Source: a bacterium (GTDB lineage: Bacteria; Bacteroidota; Bacteroidia; NS11-12g; UBA9320). From it: DNA of 42,040 nt. The first letter of the stretch is position 1. Every line of letters starts with the position of its first letter. A program made the position numbers and the translations under genes. Shown piece after piece: positions 17,286 through 26,325 of the stretch. A model generated the notes under the pieces. It was not told the DNA's origin. It saw nothing but the letters and a program-made list of their open reading frames with translations, and did no database searches. The stretch is taken from the NCBI GenBank assembly GCA_018223105.1, contig JAAEYY010000008.1:23694-65733 (forward strand), given 5' to 3'.

Positions 17286-19967
17286 ATGAAAAAATTTCTC
17301 ATTGGTCTACTTATGTTTATCATACTGCTCTTAGCGGCAGCAGTGTTTCTACCCTATCTATTTAAAGACAGAATTATCTCTGCAATTAAAGCTGAAGCCA
17401 ATAAAAATATAACGGCTCAAATCGACTTTGATCAGAATATCGCTATTAATATTTTCAGGTCATTCCCGGATCTTTATCTCGGGGTTAACAAGATAAGCTT
17501 AGTTTCATCAGATAGCAGCTTTAAGAGCGACACCCTTGTGTATTGCGAAAAAGCAGAATTAAGACTTGATCTTTTAGAGCTGTACAAGAATCAAAAATAT
17601 ATTGTACGCAGCCTGAATTTAAACAAAGCAGCGATAAACCTAGAGGTTAATAAAGATACAATTGAGAATTGGGACATTTTCGTTTCTGAAGACAGCACAG
17701 AATCCTCCGAAATCACCTTGGAATTTGACAAAATTTCCCTCGATGAATGCCGCTTCACTTATGCAGACTATGTCTATAATATCTTCTCCTCTGCTGAAGA
17801 TATTTACCATACCTCAACAGGGGTTTACAGCTCAGACAGCATGAGGCTGGCTTCTGAGTCTGGTCTTTCAAAATTCAACCTTACCTACGACGGTATTTCG
17901 TATATGTCGGGGTATGAGGTAGTTCAAAATGGTGATATCGCGATTGATTGGATAAAAGAAAAATTCTCATTCCCTCATAATGATTTCAAACTCAATGGTC
18001 TTCCGGTAGACTTCAACGGATATTTTGCGTTCACCGGTGAGAACTCAGAGGATATGGAGTTTGATATGGTGGCTAAAAGTAAAAGCTCGGACATAAAACA
18101 TTTCTTGACTCTGATACCCGCAGTTTATCAAACTGATTTTGAATCGATTCAGAGCAAAGGCAAAGGAGAACTCTTCTTCAGTTTTGTTGGACTCTATTCT
18201 GCAACTGTATTTCCAAGCTATAAACTGGCTCTCAAATTGGATGAAGGCTATATGAAATACCCGGATATGAAAGATGCAGCATCCGATATTTTCCTAGACC
18301 TTTTGGTACAAAGCCCGGATGGTGTTACTGATAACTTAGAAGTTGATGTAAATAAACTGCATTTCAAATTCGGCGATGAGCCCTTTGATATGAAATTAAG
18401 TCTAAGGCAAATATTTACAGATCCCTATATCGATGCAAGTGGTGTAGGCCTGATCAACTTTGATAAAATAAAAAGTATGATTCCCTTGGAAGAAGGAACG
18501 GAACTCTCGGGGAAGATGCTGGCTGATTTAAAACTTAAAGGAAAAACAAGTAGTATCAGCAATGCTGATGTTAATGCATTTTCTGCTGCAGGAGACCTCA
18601 GCACCAGCGGTTTACGCTTTAGCACTCCGGATATGCCTCTCCCACTTTCTGTTACAAGTGGTGAACTACAGTTTAACAACCAAGATATAAGTATACCCTC
18701 TTTTAGTGCATCGCTCGGAGATAATGATCTTTCATTTAGTGCAGACTTAAAAAACTGTTTCGCTTACCTCATGAACGACGAAACCCTCAGAGGTACCATG
18801 AACTTAAAGTCCACTAATTTTAATGCAAACGATTTTATAAGTGAGTCTTCTACTCCCGGATCAGATACTTTGGAAATGACCGTAGTGGAAGTGCCGGGTA
18901 ATCTAAATTTTAATTTACAAGCAAGTATAGATAAGTTAAGATATGATGACCTTACGATCAACGGGTTTACCGGTACTGCTGAAGTGCTCAATAAAAAGGT
19001 AATATTAAAAGGTGTTTCGGCTGAATTACTTGGAGGATCTGTTGCGCTCAACGGTACTTATGCCAGTGATGACATCAGACCTAAAGCCAAGTTTGATTTA
19101 AGCTATAGCAATATTTCGGCGAAAGACTTGGTTAAGCATTTCGAGGTGGCAAAGGCCTTTGCACCCTTTGCTTCCAAGCTAGAAACCAATACTCAGGCTA
19201 TGCTCAATTTTGAAGCAGACCTAAAAGAGGATATGAGTCCCGATCTCAGTACCTTAACTATGGGTGGCTCACTTTCCATTGCCGAGCTAAATCTGAATGG
19301 TTTCAAGATATTAAATCAGATCGATAAGAAATTAGGGATGCAGAAGTTTGACGGTCAGAAATTAAAAGACCTTCTCCTTCGATTCCAGATTACAGAAGGA
19401 AAGATGTTTGTGAAGCCCTTTGATCTCATGTTTGACAGTATTAGACTTAATCTGGATGGTTTCACAAAACTCGACGGCAGCTTGGATTATAACGGTATTT
19501 TGAGTTTACCTGCATCTTATGTGAGTGAGCAAACCTCTGTGGTTCAGAACATTACCAAAGGATCGGCATTCAGCTCTTACGTACCTAAAGCCGGAGATTA
19601 TCTCGATCTAAACCTTGATGTCTTAGGTACTTACGCAAAACCTGAATTAAAACTGAACATTAAGGAGGTTGTTAATAATTATAAATCGTCTCTTGGAGAT
19701 GTTCTAAAGAGTCAGTTAGATCAGCAGAAAAAACAGGCTGAAGCGAAGGCCAAAGCTGAGATGGATAAACTTAAAAACGAGGCTCAACAGCAGGCAGAAG
19801 CAAAACAAAGAGAAGTTGAAGCAGAACTGGAACGCAAAAAGAAGGAAACCGAAGAAAGATTAAAGAGGGAAGCCGAAGAGAAAGCGCGCCAAGCCAAAGA
19901 AGAGGCAGAACGCAAACTCAAGGAAGACGCAGAGAAAAAACTAAAAGGAATATTAAAACCAAAATGA
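17286..19967 (+). CDS. AsmA-family envelope protein with C-terminal charged coiled coil
   Basis: 893 residues. One N-terminal membrane helix (about 4-24) followed by KDRIISAIKAEANK and FRSFPDLYLGVNKISLV, the typical start of Bacteroidota AsmA proteins. A long beta-repeat body follows, with recurring short amphipathic strands (for example GTMNLKSTNFNANDF, GNLNFNLQASIDKL). AsmA C-terminal features are present around 650-780, including FKILNQIDKKLGM. The last ~85 residues form an Ala/Glu/Lys-rich coiled coil. AsmA-like proteins form periplasmic bridges thought to carry lipids between membranes; that role is inferred here. The coiled-coil tail is an add-on of unknown purpose. It overlaps the azurin-like gene by 4 bp (ATGA) and lies 92 bp after the GldM-like gene. 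Confidence 0.85.
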   Translation: MKKFLIGLLMFIILLLAAAVFLPYLFKDRIISAIKAEANKNITAQIDFDQNIAINIFRSFPDLYLGVNKISLVSSDSSFKSDTLVYCEKAELRLDLLELYKNQKYIVRSLNLNKAAINLEVNKDTIENWDIFVSEDSTESSEITLEFDKISLDECRFTYADYVYNIFSSAEDIYHTSTGVYSSDSMRLASESGLSKFNLTYDGISYMSGYEVVQNGDIAIDWIKEKFSFPHNDFKLNGLPVDFNGYFAFTGENSEDMEFDMVAKSKSSDIKHFLTLIPAVYQTDFESIQSKGKGELFFSFVGLYSATVFPSYKLALKLDEGYMKYPDMKDAASDIFLDLLVQSPDGVTDNLEVDVNKLHFKFGDEPFDMKLSLRQIFTDPYIDASGVGLINFDKIKSMIPLEEGTELSGKMLADLKLKGKTSSISNADVNAFSAAGDLSTSGLRFSTPDMPLPLSVTSGELQFNNQDISIPSFSASLGDNDLSFSADLKNCFAYLMNDETLRGTMNLKSTNFNANDFISESSTPGSDTLEMTVVEVPGNLNFNLQASIDKLRYDDLTINGFTGTAEVLNKKVILKGVSAELLGGSVALNGTYASDDIRPKAKFDLSYSNISAKDLVKHFEVAKAFAPFASKLETNTQAMLNFEADLKEDMSPDLSTLTMGGSLSIAELNLNGFKILNQIDKKLGMQKFDGQKLKDLLLRFQITEGKMFVKPFDLMFDSIRLNLDGFTKLDGSLDYNGILSLPASYVSEQTSVVQNITKGSAFSSYVPKAGDYLDLNLDVLGTYAKPELKLNIKEVVNNYKSSLGDVLKSQLDQQKKQAEAKAKAEMDKLKNEAQQQAEAKQREVEAELERKKKETEERLKREAEEKARQAKEEAERKLKEDAEKKLKGILKPK

Positions 19968-20488
19968 AAAAGCTAATAGTACTATCCATTTTATTCATAG
20001 CCGCTTGCGCTGATAGTTCAGACAAAGCAGCTGATAACCAAAACCGAGAAGTAGAAACGGAAACTACTCAATCTGATCCAGAGATGCCGGTTGATTCCGG
20101 AGACCAAACCGGTGACTACAATTACCTTGTAGAAGCATCAGGGAATACCATGAGTGAAATCCGTTATGATATAAAGGAGTTGAAAGTTCCTGCAAAAACG
20201 GAAATCACCATCACCCTAAAGAATAACAGCTCAGATGCAACCATGCTTCACAACTTCGTGATTATTGAAGAAGGTACAGCAAACGACGTTGGGCAAAGTG
20301 GTTTAAAATACCCTGATGATGATTATGTAAGACCAAATGACTTAAATGTTATTGCCCATTCACCTCTGGCAAAACCGGGTGAAACAGTAGAATTCACATT
20401 CAAGACACCTGAATCAGGAACCTACGATTTCGTCTGCACCTTTCCGGGGCACTGGGGTCTAATGAAAGGGAAATTTATTGTAGAGTAA
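19964..20488 (+). CDS. Azurin/plastocyanin-like copper lipoprotein
   Basis: 174 residues. Signal peptide with lipobox I-A-A-C (Cys15), then an acidic linker to about residue 50 and a cupredoxin domain. Type 1 copper ligands are all present: His96 in TMLHNF, Cys158, His163 and Met167 in FVCTFPGHWGLMKG; the C-x4-H-x3-M spacing equals that of azurin. A one-electron carrier anchored in an envelope membrane is expected. The gene is translationally coupled to the AsmA-like gene and convergent with dnaB, with one base between the stops. Redox partners are not encoded next to it; the haem c lipoprotein at 11140 is a possible but unproven one. Confidence 0.92.
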   Translation: MKKLIVLSILFIAACADSSDKAADNQNREVETETTQSDPEMPVDSGDQTGDYNYLVEASGNTMSEIRYDIKELKVPAKTEITITLKNNSSDATMLHNFVIIEEGTANDVGQSGLKYPDDDYVRPNDLNVIAHSPLAKPGETVEFTFKTPESGTYDFVCTFPGHWGLMKGKFIVE

Positions 20489-20489
20489 T

Positions 20490-21980
20490 TTAGAACGGCG
20501 CATCATCTCCGGGATCAAAAGGAGACATGTCGTTCATCTTAGACTCTATAGTAAAACTGTTATCTGAGAAGGTTTCATCTCCATAACCGTTGTACTCCCA
20601 GTCTGCGAACTTACCAAACTTGCTAATGAATTTAAGCGGTATGGTAGCAGTCTGACCATTTCTATGCTTTCTGATGATAAGCTCGGCCATTCCTGAAATA
20701 TCATTTCCTTCCTCATCCTGGGTAACACCGTAATAATCGGGTCGGTAAATAAAGGTTACAAGATCAGCATCCTGCTCAATCGAACCGGATTCCCTCAAGT
20801 CTGAAAGTACGGGTCTCTTATCTTGTCTTTGTTCAACCGCACGACTCAACTGTGCAAGTGCAATAACCGGCACATCCAGCTCTTTTGCTAATCCTTTAAG
20901 TGATCTTGAGATATATGAGATCTCTTGCTCACGATTTCCGGTGGCTTTATTGCCTTCATCAGCGCGCATTAACTGAAGGTAATCGATGATGATAATATCA
21001 ATATCTCGCTGTCTCTTTAAGCGTCTTGCTTTTGCCTTAAGATCCAAGACAGATAGAGCAGGCGTATCATCAATAAAAATCTCCGCTTCTTCAATAGCTT
21101 GGATTCTAGAATGTAATTGCTGCCATTCATAGTCTTCCAACTTACCTGTTCTAAGTTTATCCGCGTCTAACTCTGCTTCGGACGAAATAAGACGTTTTGT
21201 AAGCTGTAAACTCGACATTTCCAGGGAGAATAAGGCAACTTTCTTTTTCGCTAATACTGCCGCATTACGCGTCATAGACAATACGAATGCTGTCTTACCC
21301 ATACCGGGACGAGCCGCAAGAATAACTAAATCACTTTTTTGCCAACCTGCGGTTATTCTGTCCAGATCACTAAATCCGGTTGGAACACCGGTTAGGCCTT
21401 CAACATCAGTTTGTAGCCCTTCAATTTCCTTTATAGCTTTCTGCACAAGATCGCGAACTTCAGAGTAGTTTTTAGTCATACTCTCATTCTTGATCTCAAA
21501 TAATTTCTTTTCAGAGGTATCTAATAGTTCAAAAGCATCTGCTGTTTCTTCAAAGGCCTTCTCTCCTATTTCACCTGCAACGGTGATTAAAGATCGCTGA
21601 ATGTACTTCTGAATAATAATATGAGCATGATACTCAATATTGGCTGCAGAAGAAACTCGGTTAGAGAGTTGAGTTATATAATAGGCTCCTCCAACCTGCT
21701 CTAGGTTGCCATTTTTACGAAGCTTTTCAGTTACGGTTAAAATGTCGATTGGGTTTCCCTCTTCGAAAAGCTGAACTATCCCTTCAAAAATGAGCTGATG
21801 AGCATCCACATAAAAGGCATCTTTCTTTAAGTAGCCCATTACTTTTTCAGGTGCTTGCTTCTCTAGCATTATCGCCCCAAGTACTGCTTCCTCTAAATCC
21901 CTCGCTTGCGGTTGCAACTTTGACATGTCTAGTTGCCTTATGTCCGCTTTTTTTCTAGTACCTTGTCTTTTGTTCTCCAT
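20490..21980 (-). CDS. dnaB: Replicative DNA helicase
   Basis: Hexameric 5'-3' helicase of the replication fork. 496 residues: N-terminal helical DnaB domain (P-Q-A-R-D-L-E-E-A-V-L-G-A-I-M-L, about 25-130), then the RecA-type C-terminal domain with Walker A AARPGMGKTAF (about 220-230), FSLEMSSLQLTKRL, Walker B IIIDYLQLM, LAQLSRAVEQR, and LRESGSIEQDAD. A basic N-terminal extension (RQGTRKKADIR) is usual in this phylum. No intein or frameshift is seen. Start is ATG at 21980. Upstream lies a long AT-rich divergent spacer shared with clpC. Confidence 0.97.
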   Translation of the reverse strand: MENKRQGTRKKADIRQLDMSKLQPQARDLEEAVLGAIMLEKQAPEKVMGYLKKDAFYVDAHQLIFEGIVQLFEEGNPIDILTVTEKLRKNGNLEQVGGAYYITQLSNRVSSAANIEYHAHIIIQKYIQRSLITVAGEIGEKAFEETADAFELLDTSEKKLFEIKNESMTKNYSEVRDLVQKAIKEIEGLQTDVEGLTGVPTGFSDLDRITAGWQKSDLVILAARPGMGKTAFVLSMTRNAAVLAKKKVALFSLEMSSLQLTKRLISSEAELDADKLRTGKLEDYEWQQLHSRIQAIEEAEIFIDDTPALSVLDLKAKARRLKRQRDIDIIIIDYLQLMRADEGNKATGNREQEISYISRSLKGLAKELDVPVIALAQLSRAVEQRQDKRPVLSDLRESGSIEQDADLVTFIYRPDYYGVTQDEEGNDISGMAELIIRKHRNGQTATIPLKFISKFGKFADWEYNGYGDETFSDNSFTIESKMNDMSPFDPGDDAPF

Positions 21981-22414
21981 TTAAATAATCAGATTCTGAT
22001 TTTGACTATTTGATTATCTTTAATCAGGGCTCGAAAATAAATTTTTCATACACGGTGGTAGGTTTATTTTATCACCACTATATGATATCCACATACCACA
22101 TCCAAAATGTTTGTGAAACGTTAATAAGCCTCAATAGTTCCTCTAAAGTATTCATTATAAAGGGCATCTTATCCACAACTTCCTAATGCCTGTTTTTATG
22201 TTTCACGAGTTATTGAATAAAATGATAGGGTGTTAACAATTATTTAACCTGCTAATTTTTACCGTTTTTGTTTTTTTCAACCCAGCAATGGATATAACTA
22301 TGATGGTCTTAAATAAGCTTAGATTCTAAAATTATAGTCATAATAGAAAGCTCAGAGGTATAAATCAATTTAGCTCCCATCCTTTTGGCTTTATATTTGT
22401 TACCTTTACTACAT
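21981..22414. other. AT-rich 434-bp divergent spacer with DnaA-box-like and parS-half-like sites
   Basis: No credible gene is present. It holds a perfect TTATCCACA (22169-22177, E. coli DnaA-box consensus), a one-mismatch copy ATATCCACA (22085-22093), and the inverted words GTGAAAC (22113-22119) and TGTTTCACG (22199-22207), each resembling half of a parS site. AT-rich runs follow at 22231-22275. It also contains the clpC promoter element at 22392 and, for dnaB on the minus strand, a one-mismatch TATTTTCG at 22032-22039. It could be a regulatory region responding to DnaA or an origin-related element; the sequence alone does not decide. Confidence 0.45.
22392..22399 (+). promoter_or_regulatory. 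TAnnTTTG -7 element of clpC
   Basis: TATATTTG matches the Bacteroidota -7 consensus and ends 15 bases before the ATG at 22415. This rules out starts further upstream, such as 22385. Confidence 0.55.
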
Positions 22415-24943
22415 ATGGAGGCACAGTTTTCACCAGGAGTTAAAGAAGTTATACAATTCAGTCGCGAAGAAGCCATCCGATTAGGGCACAGCTACATCGG
22501 AACAGAGCACCTTCTTCTTGGCCTTATAAGACAAGGTGATGGCAAAGCAATTCGCCACCTTAAGTCTTTTGGAATAGACTTACTCCGACTCAAGAAATCA
22601 ATTGAAGATAGCATTAGAGATAGCGGTTCTAAAACAGCTAATCTCGGAAATATACCTTTAACCAAGCAAGCGGAAAAGGCATTAAAAATCACCTACTTAG
22701 AAGCTAAGATTTTTAAGGATGATGTCATAAGAACAGAACATCTCCTCTTATCTATACTAAGAGATGAAGATAATGTCGCTTCTCAGATTCTGAATCAATA
22801 CGGCGTGGATTACGACTTGTTTAAAAATGCAATGGAAGACAAACTTCCTGACATTAAGGCAGACATGTCTACCGATTCACCTGAAGAATTCTACCGAGAA
22901 GAACGCGAGCCAAAAAATCCCAAAACACCAAAGAGTAAATCTAAGACACCGGTGTTGGACAATTTCGGGAGAGACCTCACCAAATTAGCTGAAGAGGATA
23001 AACTCGACCCTATTGTTGGAAGGGAAAAGGAAATTGAACGCGTATCTCAAATATTAAGTAGAAGAAAGAAAAACAACCCTGTTCTTATTGGAGAACCTGG
23101 TGTTGGTAAAACTGCAATTGCAGAAGGACTTGCTCTTCGAATTGTTCAAAGAAAAGTATCTAGAGTACTATTTGACAAAAGAGTGGTTACCCTCGATCTC
23201 GCTTCACTTGTTGCAGGCACAAAATACCGTGGGCAGTTTGAAGAGAGAATGAAAGCAGTAATGAATGAGCTTGAAAAAGCAAATGATGTTATTCTTTTCA
23301 TCGATGAGATTCATACCATTGTTGGAGCAGGTGGCGCTTCGGGCTCACTAGACGCATCTAATATGTTCAAACCTGCACTGGCAAGAGGTGAAATCCAATG
23401 CATTGGTGCTACCACTCTTGATGAGTACCGTCAATATATTGAGAAAGACGGAGCTTTAGAAAGAAGATTCCAGTCTGTAATGGTTGAACCTGCTACTCAA
23501 GAAGAAACGCTACAAATCCTTGAGAATATTAAAGGCAAATACGAAGATCACCACAGCGTGATATATACGGATGAAGCAATCAACGCTGCTGTTACAATGA
23601 GCGTGCGCTACATCACAGACCGACATTTACCGGATAAAGCTATTGATGTTCTTGATGAAGTTGGAGCTAGAGTTCATTTATCTAACATTCATGTACCTCA
23701 AGATATTCTCGAACTCGAAAAGAAGATCGAGGAGATCAAAGAAGAGAAGAACAGAGTAGTTAAATCACAGAAATATGAGGAAGCTGCTCGCTTAAGAGAT
23801 AAAGAAAAGTCACTGCTTGAAAGTCTGGAAACAGCAAAAGTTAAGTGGGAAGAAGAAACCAAAACTCAACGATATAAAGTTGAGGAAGATGATGTTGCAG
23901 AAGTAATTGCAATGATCACCGGTGTTCCAACGAAACGAATTGCCCAAAGTGAAGGTAATAAACTTCTCCAGATGGACAAAGAACTAATGGCTCATGTTAT
24001 TGGTCAGGATCCCGCAGTGCTAAAGCTTACCAAAGCTATTCAAAGAACACGCGCCGGCTTAAAGTCGCCAAATAAACCCATAGGGTCTTTCATATTCTTA
24101 GGTCCTACCGGTGTTGGTAAAACAGAACTTGCAAAGTCATTGGCAAAATATCTTTTCGACTCTAAAGAAGCCCTCGTGAGAATCGACATGAGTGAATACA
24201 TGGAAAAATTCGCTGTATCGAGATTAGTTGGAGCGCCTCCGGGATATGTTGGATATGAAGAAGGTGGAATTCTCACAGAAAAAATAAGAAGAAAGCCGTA
24301 TAGCGTTGTTCTTTTCGATGAGATAGAAAAAGCACATCCGGATGTATTCAATATCTTGCTTCAAGTACTTGATGAAGGTTTCATTACCGATAGTTTAGGT
24401 AGAAGAGTTGATTTTAGAAACACCATTATTATCATGACAAGTAATATTGGTTCTCGTCAGCTTAAGGATTTTGGAGCCGGAGTTGGTTTCTCTACCTCTG
24501 CCAAAGACAAATCTCAAGATTTAAACTCTAAATCAGTGATAGAGAATGCCTTGAAACGATTCTTTTCACCGGAATTCTTAAACAGAATTGATGATGTGAT
24601 TGTGTTTAACTCATTGAGCAAAGAGGATATTGAGAAGATTTTGGAAATTTCTGTTCAGGAACTCGTTCAAAGAATCCACCATATTGGATTTGATATCACG
24701 ATGAGTAAAGATGCCAAATCATTTCTTGCTGAAAAAGGGTTTGATTCGGACTTTGGAGCTCGACCACTAAACAGAGCTATTCAGAGATATCTAGAAGATC
24801 CTCTCGCCGAAGAAATTCTAAAATCTGATGTTTCCGAAGGGGATGTTATCAAGGTAAGCTACGACAAGAAAAATGATCAGTTGAAGTTTACTAAAGACAG
24901 TAAAAACAGTAAGGAAATTTCGAAAAGCGAAGAGAAAAAATAA
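22415..24943 (+). CDS. clpC: ATP-dependent Clp protease ATP-binding subunit ClpC
   Basis: HSP100 unfoldase that feeds ClpP, in the cytoplasm. 842 residues from the ATG at 22415 ([20 protein letters not shown]). Domains: two N-terminal Clp-N repeats (about 1-145; [13 protein letters not shown] and [13 protein letters not shown]), first AAA+ with Walker [10 protein letters not shown] (about 226) and Walker [10 protein letters not shown], the middle UVR motif ([20 protein letters not shown], about 445) that marks ClpC rather than ClpA or ClpB, second AAA+ with GPTGVGKTE (about 564), [21 protein letters not shown], and the small C-terminal domain. No CtsR or mcsAB genes are adjacent, as expected outside Firmicutes. 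Confidence 0.96.
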   Translation: MEAQFSPGVKEVIQFSREEAIRLGHSYIGTEHLLLGLIRQGDGKAIRHLKSFGIDLLRLKKSIEDSIRDSGSKTANLGNIPLTKQAEKALKITYLEAKIFKDDVIRTEHLLLSILRDEDNVASQILNQYGVDYDLFKNAMEDKLPDIKADMSTDSPEEFYREEREPKNPKTPKSKSKTPVLDNFGRDLTKLAEEDKLDPIVGREKEIERVSQILSRRKKNNPVLIGEPGVGKTAIAEGLALRIVQRKVSRVLFDKRVVTLDLASLVAGTKYRGQFEERMKAVMNELEKANDVILFIDEIHTIVGAGGASGSLDASNMFKPALARGEIQCIGATTLDEYRQYIEKDGALERRFQSVMVEPATQEETLQILENIKGKYEDHHSVIYTDEAINAAVTMSVRYITDRHLPDKAIDVLDEVGARVHLSNIHVPQDILELEKKIEEIKEEKNRVVKSQKYEEAARLRDKEKSLLESLETAKVKWEEETKTQRYKVEEDDVAEVIAMITGVPTKRIAQSEGNKLLQMDKELMAHVIGQDPAVLKLTKAIQRTRAGLKSPNKPIGSFIFLGPTGVGKTELAKSLAKYLFDSKEALVRIDMSEYMEKFAVSRLVGAPPGYVGYEEGGILTEKIRRKPYSVVLFDEIEKAHPDVFNILLQVLDEGFITDSLGRRVDFRNTIIIMTSNIGSRQLKDFGAGVGFSTSAKDKSQDLNSKSVIENALKRFFSPEFLNRIDDVIVFNSLSKEDIEKILEISVQELVQRIHHIGFDITMSKDAKSFLAEKGFDSDFGARPLNRAIQRYLEDPLAEEILKSDVSEGDVIKVSYDKKNDQLKFTKDSKNSKEISKSEEKK

Positions 24944-24970
24944 TTGCTCTTGAAGCTATTGAATTTTAAG

Positions 24971-24978
24971 TAATTTTG
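24971..24978 (+). promoter_or_regulatory. Promoter of the redoxin-SDR-argS operon
   Basis: TAATTTTG at 24971-24978 matches the -7 consensus. A TTG at 24950-24952, 18 bases upstream, fits the -33 element. The -7 box ends six bases before the ATG at 24985, so the transcript is probably leaderless. Confidence 0.55.
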
Positions 24979-24984
24979 CCCAAT

Positions 24985-25512
24985 ATGGAGTTGGGAGATT
25001 CACTATTTGATTTCAAGTTAAAGGCAACAGATGGCAAGTACTATGATAAATATACTTTCGCCGATAGATATGCCCTTGTACTAATTGTAACATGTAATCA
25101 TTGTCCGTATGCACGTGCATATTGGAATAGATTGAAAAAGCTTTTTCAAAAATTTGAAGAAGATAATTTGGCGATTTTAGCTATAAATCCTAACGATGAA
25201 ACTCAGTATCCCGACGATTCCTTCGAGAGAATGAAAGTATTGAAGAAACAGCTTCAACTTCCATTTCCTTACCTTCGGGATGAAACTCAGGAAATTGCAA
25301 AAAAACTAGGTGCTACCAGAACTCCGGAAGCCTTTGTTTTCAATAGTAAAAGACAATTGGTCTACAAAGGGGCAATTGATGACAATTGGGAGCATGAAAA
25401 TATGGTTACCCGAGTTTATCTTGAAGATGCAATAGAATACACACTAGATGGAATGGAGCCTGATTTTACAGACATCCCTCCCATTGGTTGTTCTGTTAAA
25501 TGGAAGAAATAG
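24985..25512 (+). CDS. Thioredoxin-fold protein (AhpC/TSA-like redoxin)
   Basis: 175 residues, no signal peptide, so cytoplasmic. Thioredoxin-like fold with a CNHC active pair (Cys37, Cys40) in LVLIVTCNHCPYARAY, a cis-Pro region in GATRTPEAFVF, and a C-terminal GCSVKWK. This pattern belongs to the widespread redoxin group annotated as thioredoxin family or AhpC/TSA, whose substrates are unknown. I choose ATG 24985 over TTG 24976, because the TTG lies inside the promoter's -7 box. Directly followed, with no gap, by the SDR gene. Confidence 0.88.
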   Translation: MELGDSLFDFKLKATDGKYYDKYTFADRYALVLIVTCNHCPYARAYWNRLKKLFQKFEEDNLAILAINPNDETQYPDDSFERMKVLKKQLQLPFPYLRDETQEIAKKLGATRTPEAFVFNSKRQLVYKGAIDDNWEHENMVTRVYLEDAIEYTLDGMEPDFTDIPPIGCSVKWKK

Positions 25513-26325
25513 TTGGCTCAGTTTTCCGGTAAGCATATTATCATCACAGGTGCTTCCTCCGGCATCGGTAGAGCGCTTAGCACAGAGTTTGTCCAATTAG
25601 GCGCGAAAGTGAGTATTTGCGCTAGAAGAGAAAAAAAGCTGAAAGAAACAGCTGCTTTAAGCTCAAATCCGGACGCCGTATTCACATTTGAAGCAGATGT
25701 ATCCGATGAACAACAATGTAAAGCTTTTATTGAGCAAAGTATAGATCATCACGGTCCTGTAGATGTATTGATCAACAATGCAGGAATGAGTATGAGGGCT
25801 TTGTTTGAAGAAACAGAACCTCATGTTCTAAAACAAATAATGGACATCAACTTTTGGGGTGCAGTGTATTGTACGAGATATGCGCTTCCATCTATACTTA
25901 AATCTAAAGGATCAATTGTGGCAATTTCCTCTGTATCGGGAATCAAAGGCCTCCCGGGCAGAACGGCTTACAGCGCATCAAAATTTGCTTTGCATGGCTT
26001 CTTTGAAAGTTTGAGAATGGAGTATCACAAATCAAACTTACAAATTATGATTGCTTGCCCCGGTTGGACTAACACTAACATTAGGAAGCATGCTTTTAAA
26101 GCCGATGGAAATGCTCAAAATCACTCGCCTCGAAATGAACAGGCCATGGACAGTGCTGAATCCGTTTCAAAAGCAATAATTCAAGGAATTCGAGATAAAA
26201 AACACATCCTTTTCACATCCGGACTCGGAAAGACTTTATATTGGATGAATAAGTTTTTTCCTAAATACGTAGAAAGAAGAATATATAAAGAGATGAGCCT
26301 TGAAGAAGGCAGTCCAATAAAATAA
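25513..26325 (+). CDS. Short-chain dehydrogenase/reductase (SDR)
   Basis: 270 residues, classical SDR: NAD(P)-binding TGASSGIG (12-19), NNAG (88-91), and catalytic Ser140, Tyr153 and Lys157 (AYSASKFAL). Arg38/Arg39 after the second strand (ICARREKK) suggest NADP(H). The C-terminal part (KTLYWMNKFFPKYVERRIYKEM) resembles the DltE/YqjQ-type SDRs. Substrate unknown. The start is a TTG lying directly after the TAG of the redoxin gene; no ATG lies before the nucleotide-binding motif, so a non-ATG start is required. Its TAA overlaps the argS ATG by one base. Confidence 0.9.
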   Translation: MAQFSGKHIIITGASSGIGRALSTEFVQLGAKVSICARREKKLKETAALSSNPDAVFTFEADVSDEQQCKAFIEQSIDHHGPVDVLINNAGMSMRALFEETEPHVLKQIMDINFWGAVYCTRYALPSILKSKGSIVAISSVSGIKGLPGRTAYSASKFALHGFFESLRMEYHKSNLQIMIACPGWTNTNIRKHAFKADGNAQNHSPRNEQAMDSAESVSKAIIQGIRDKKHILFTSGLGKTLYWMNKFFPKYVERRIYKEMSLEEGSPIK

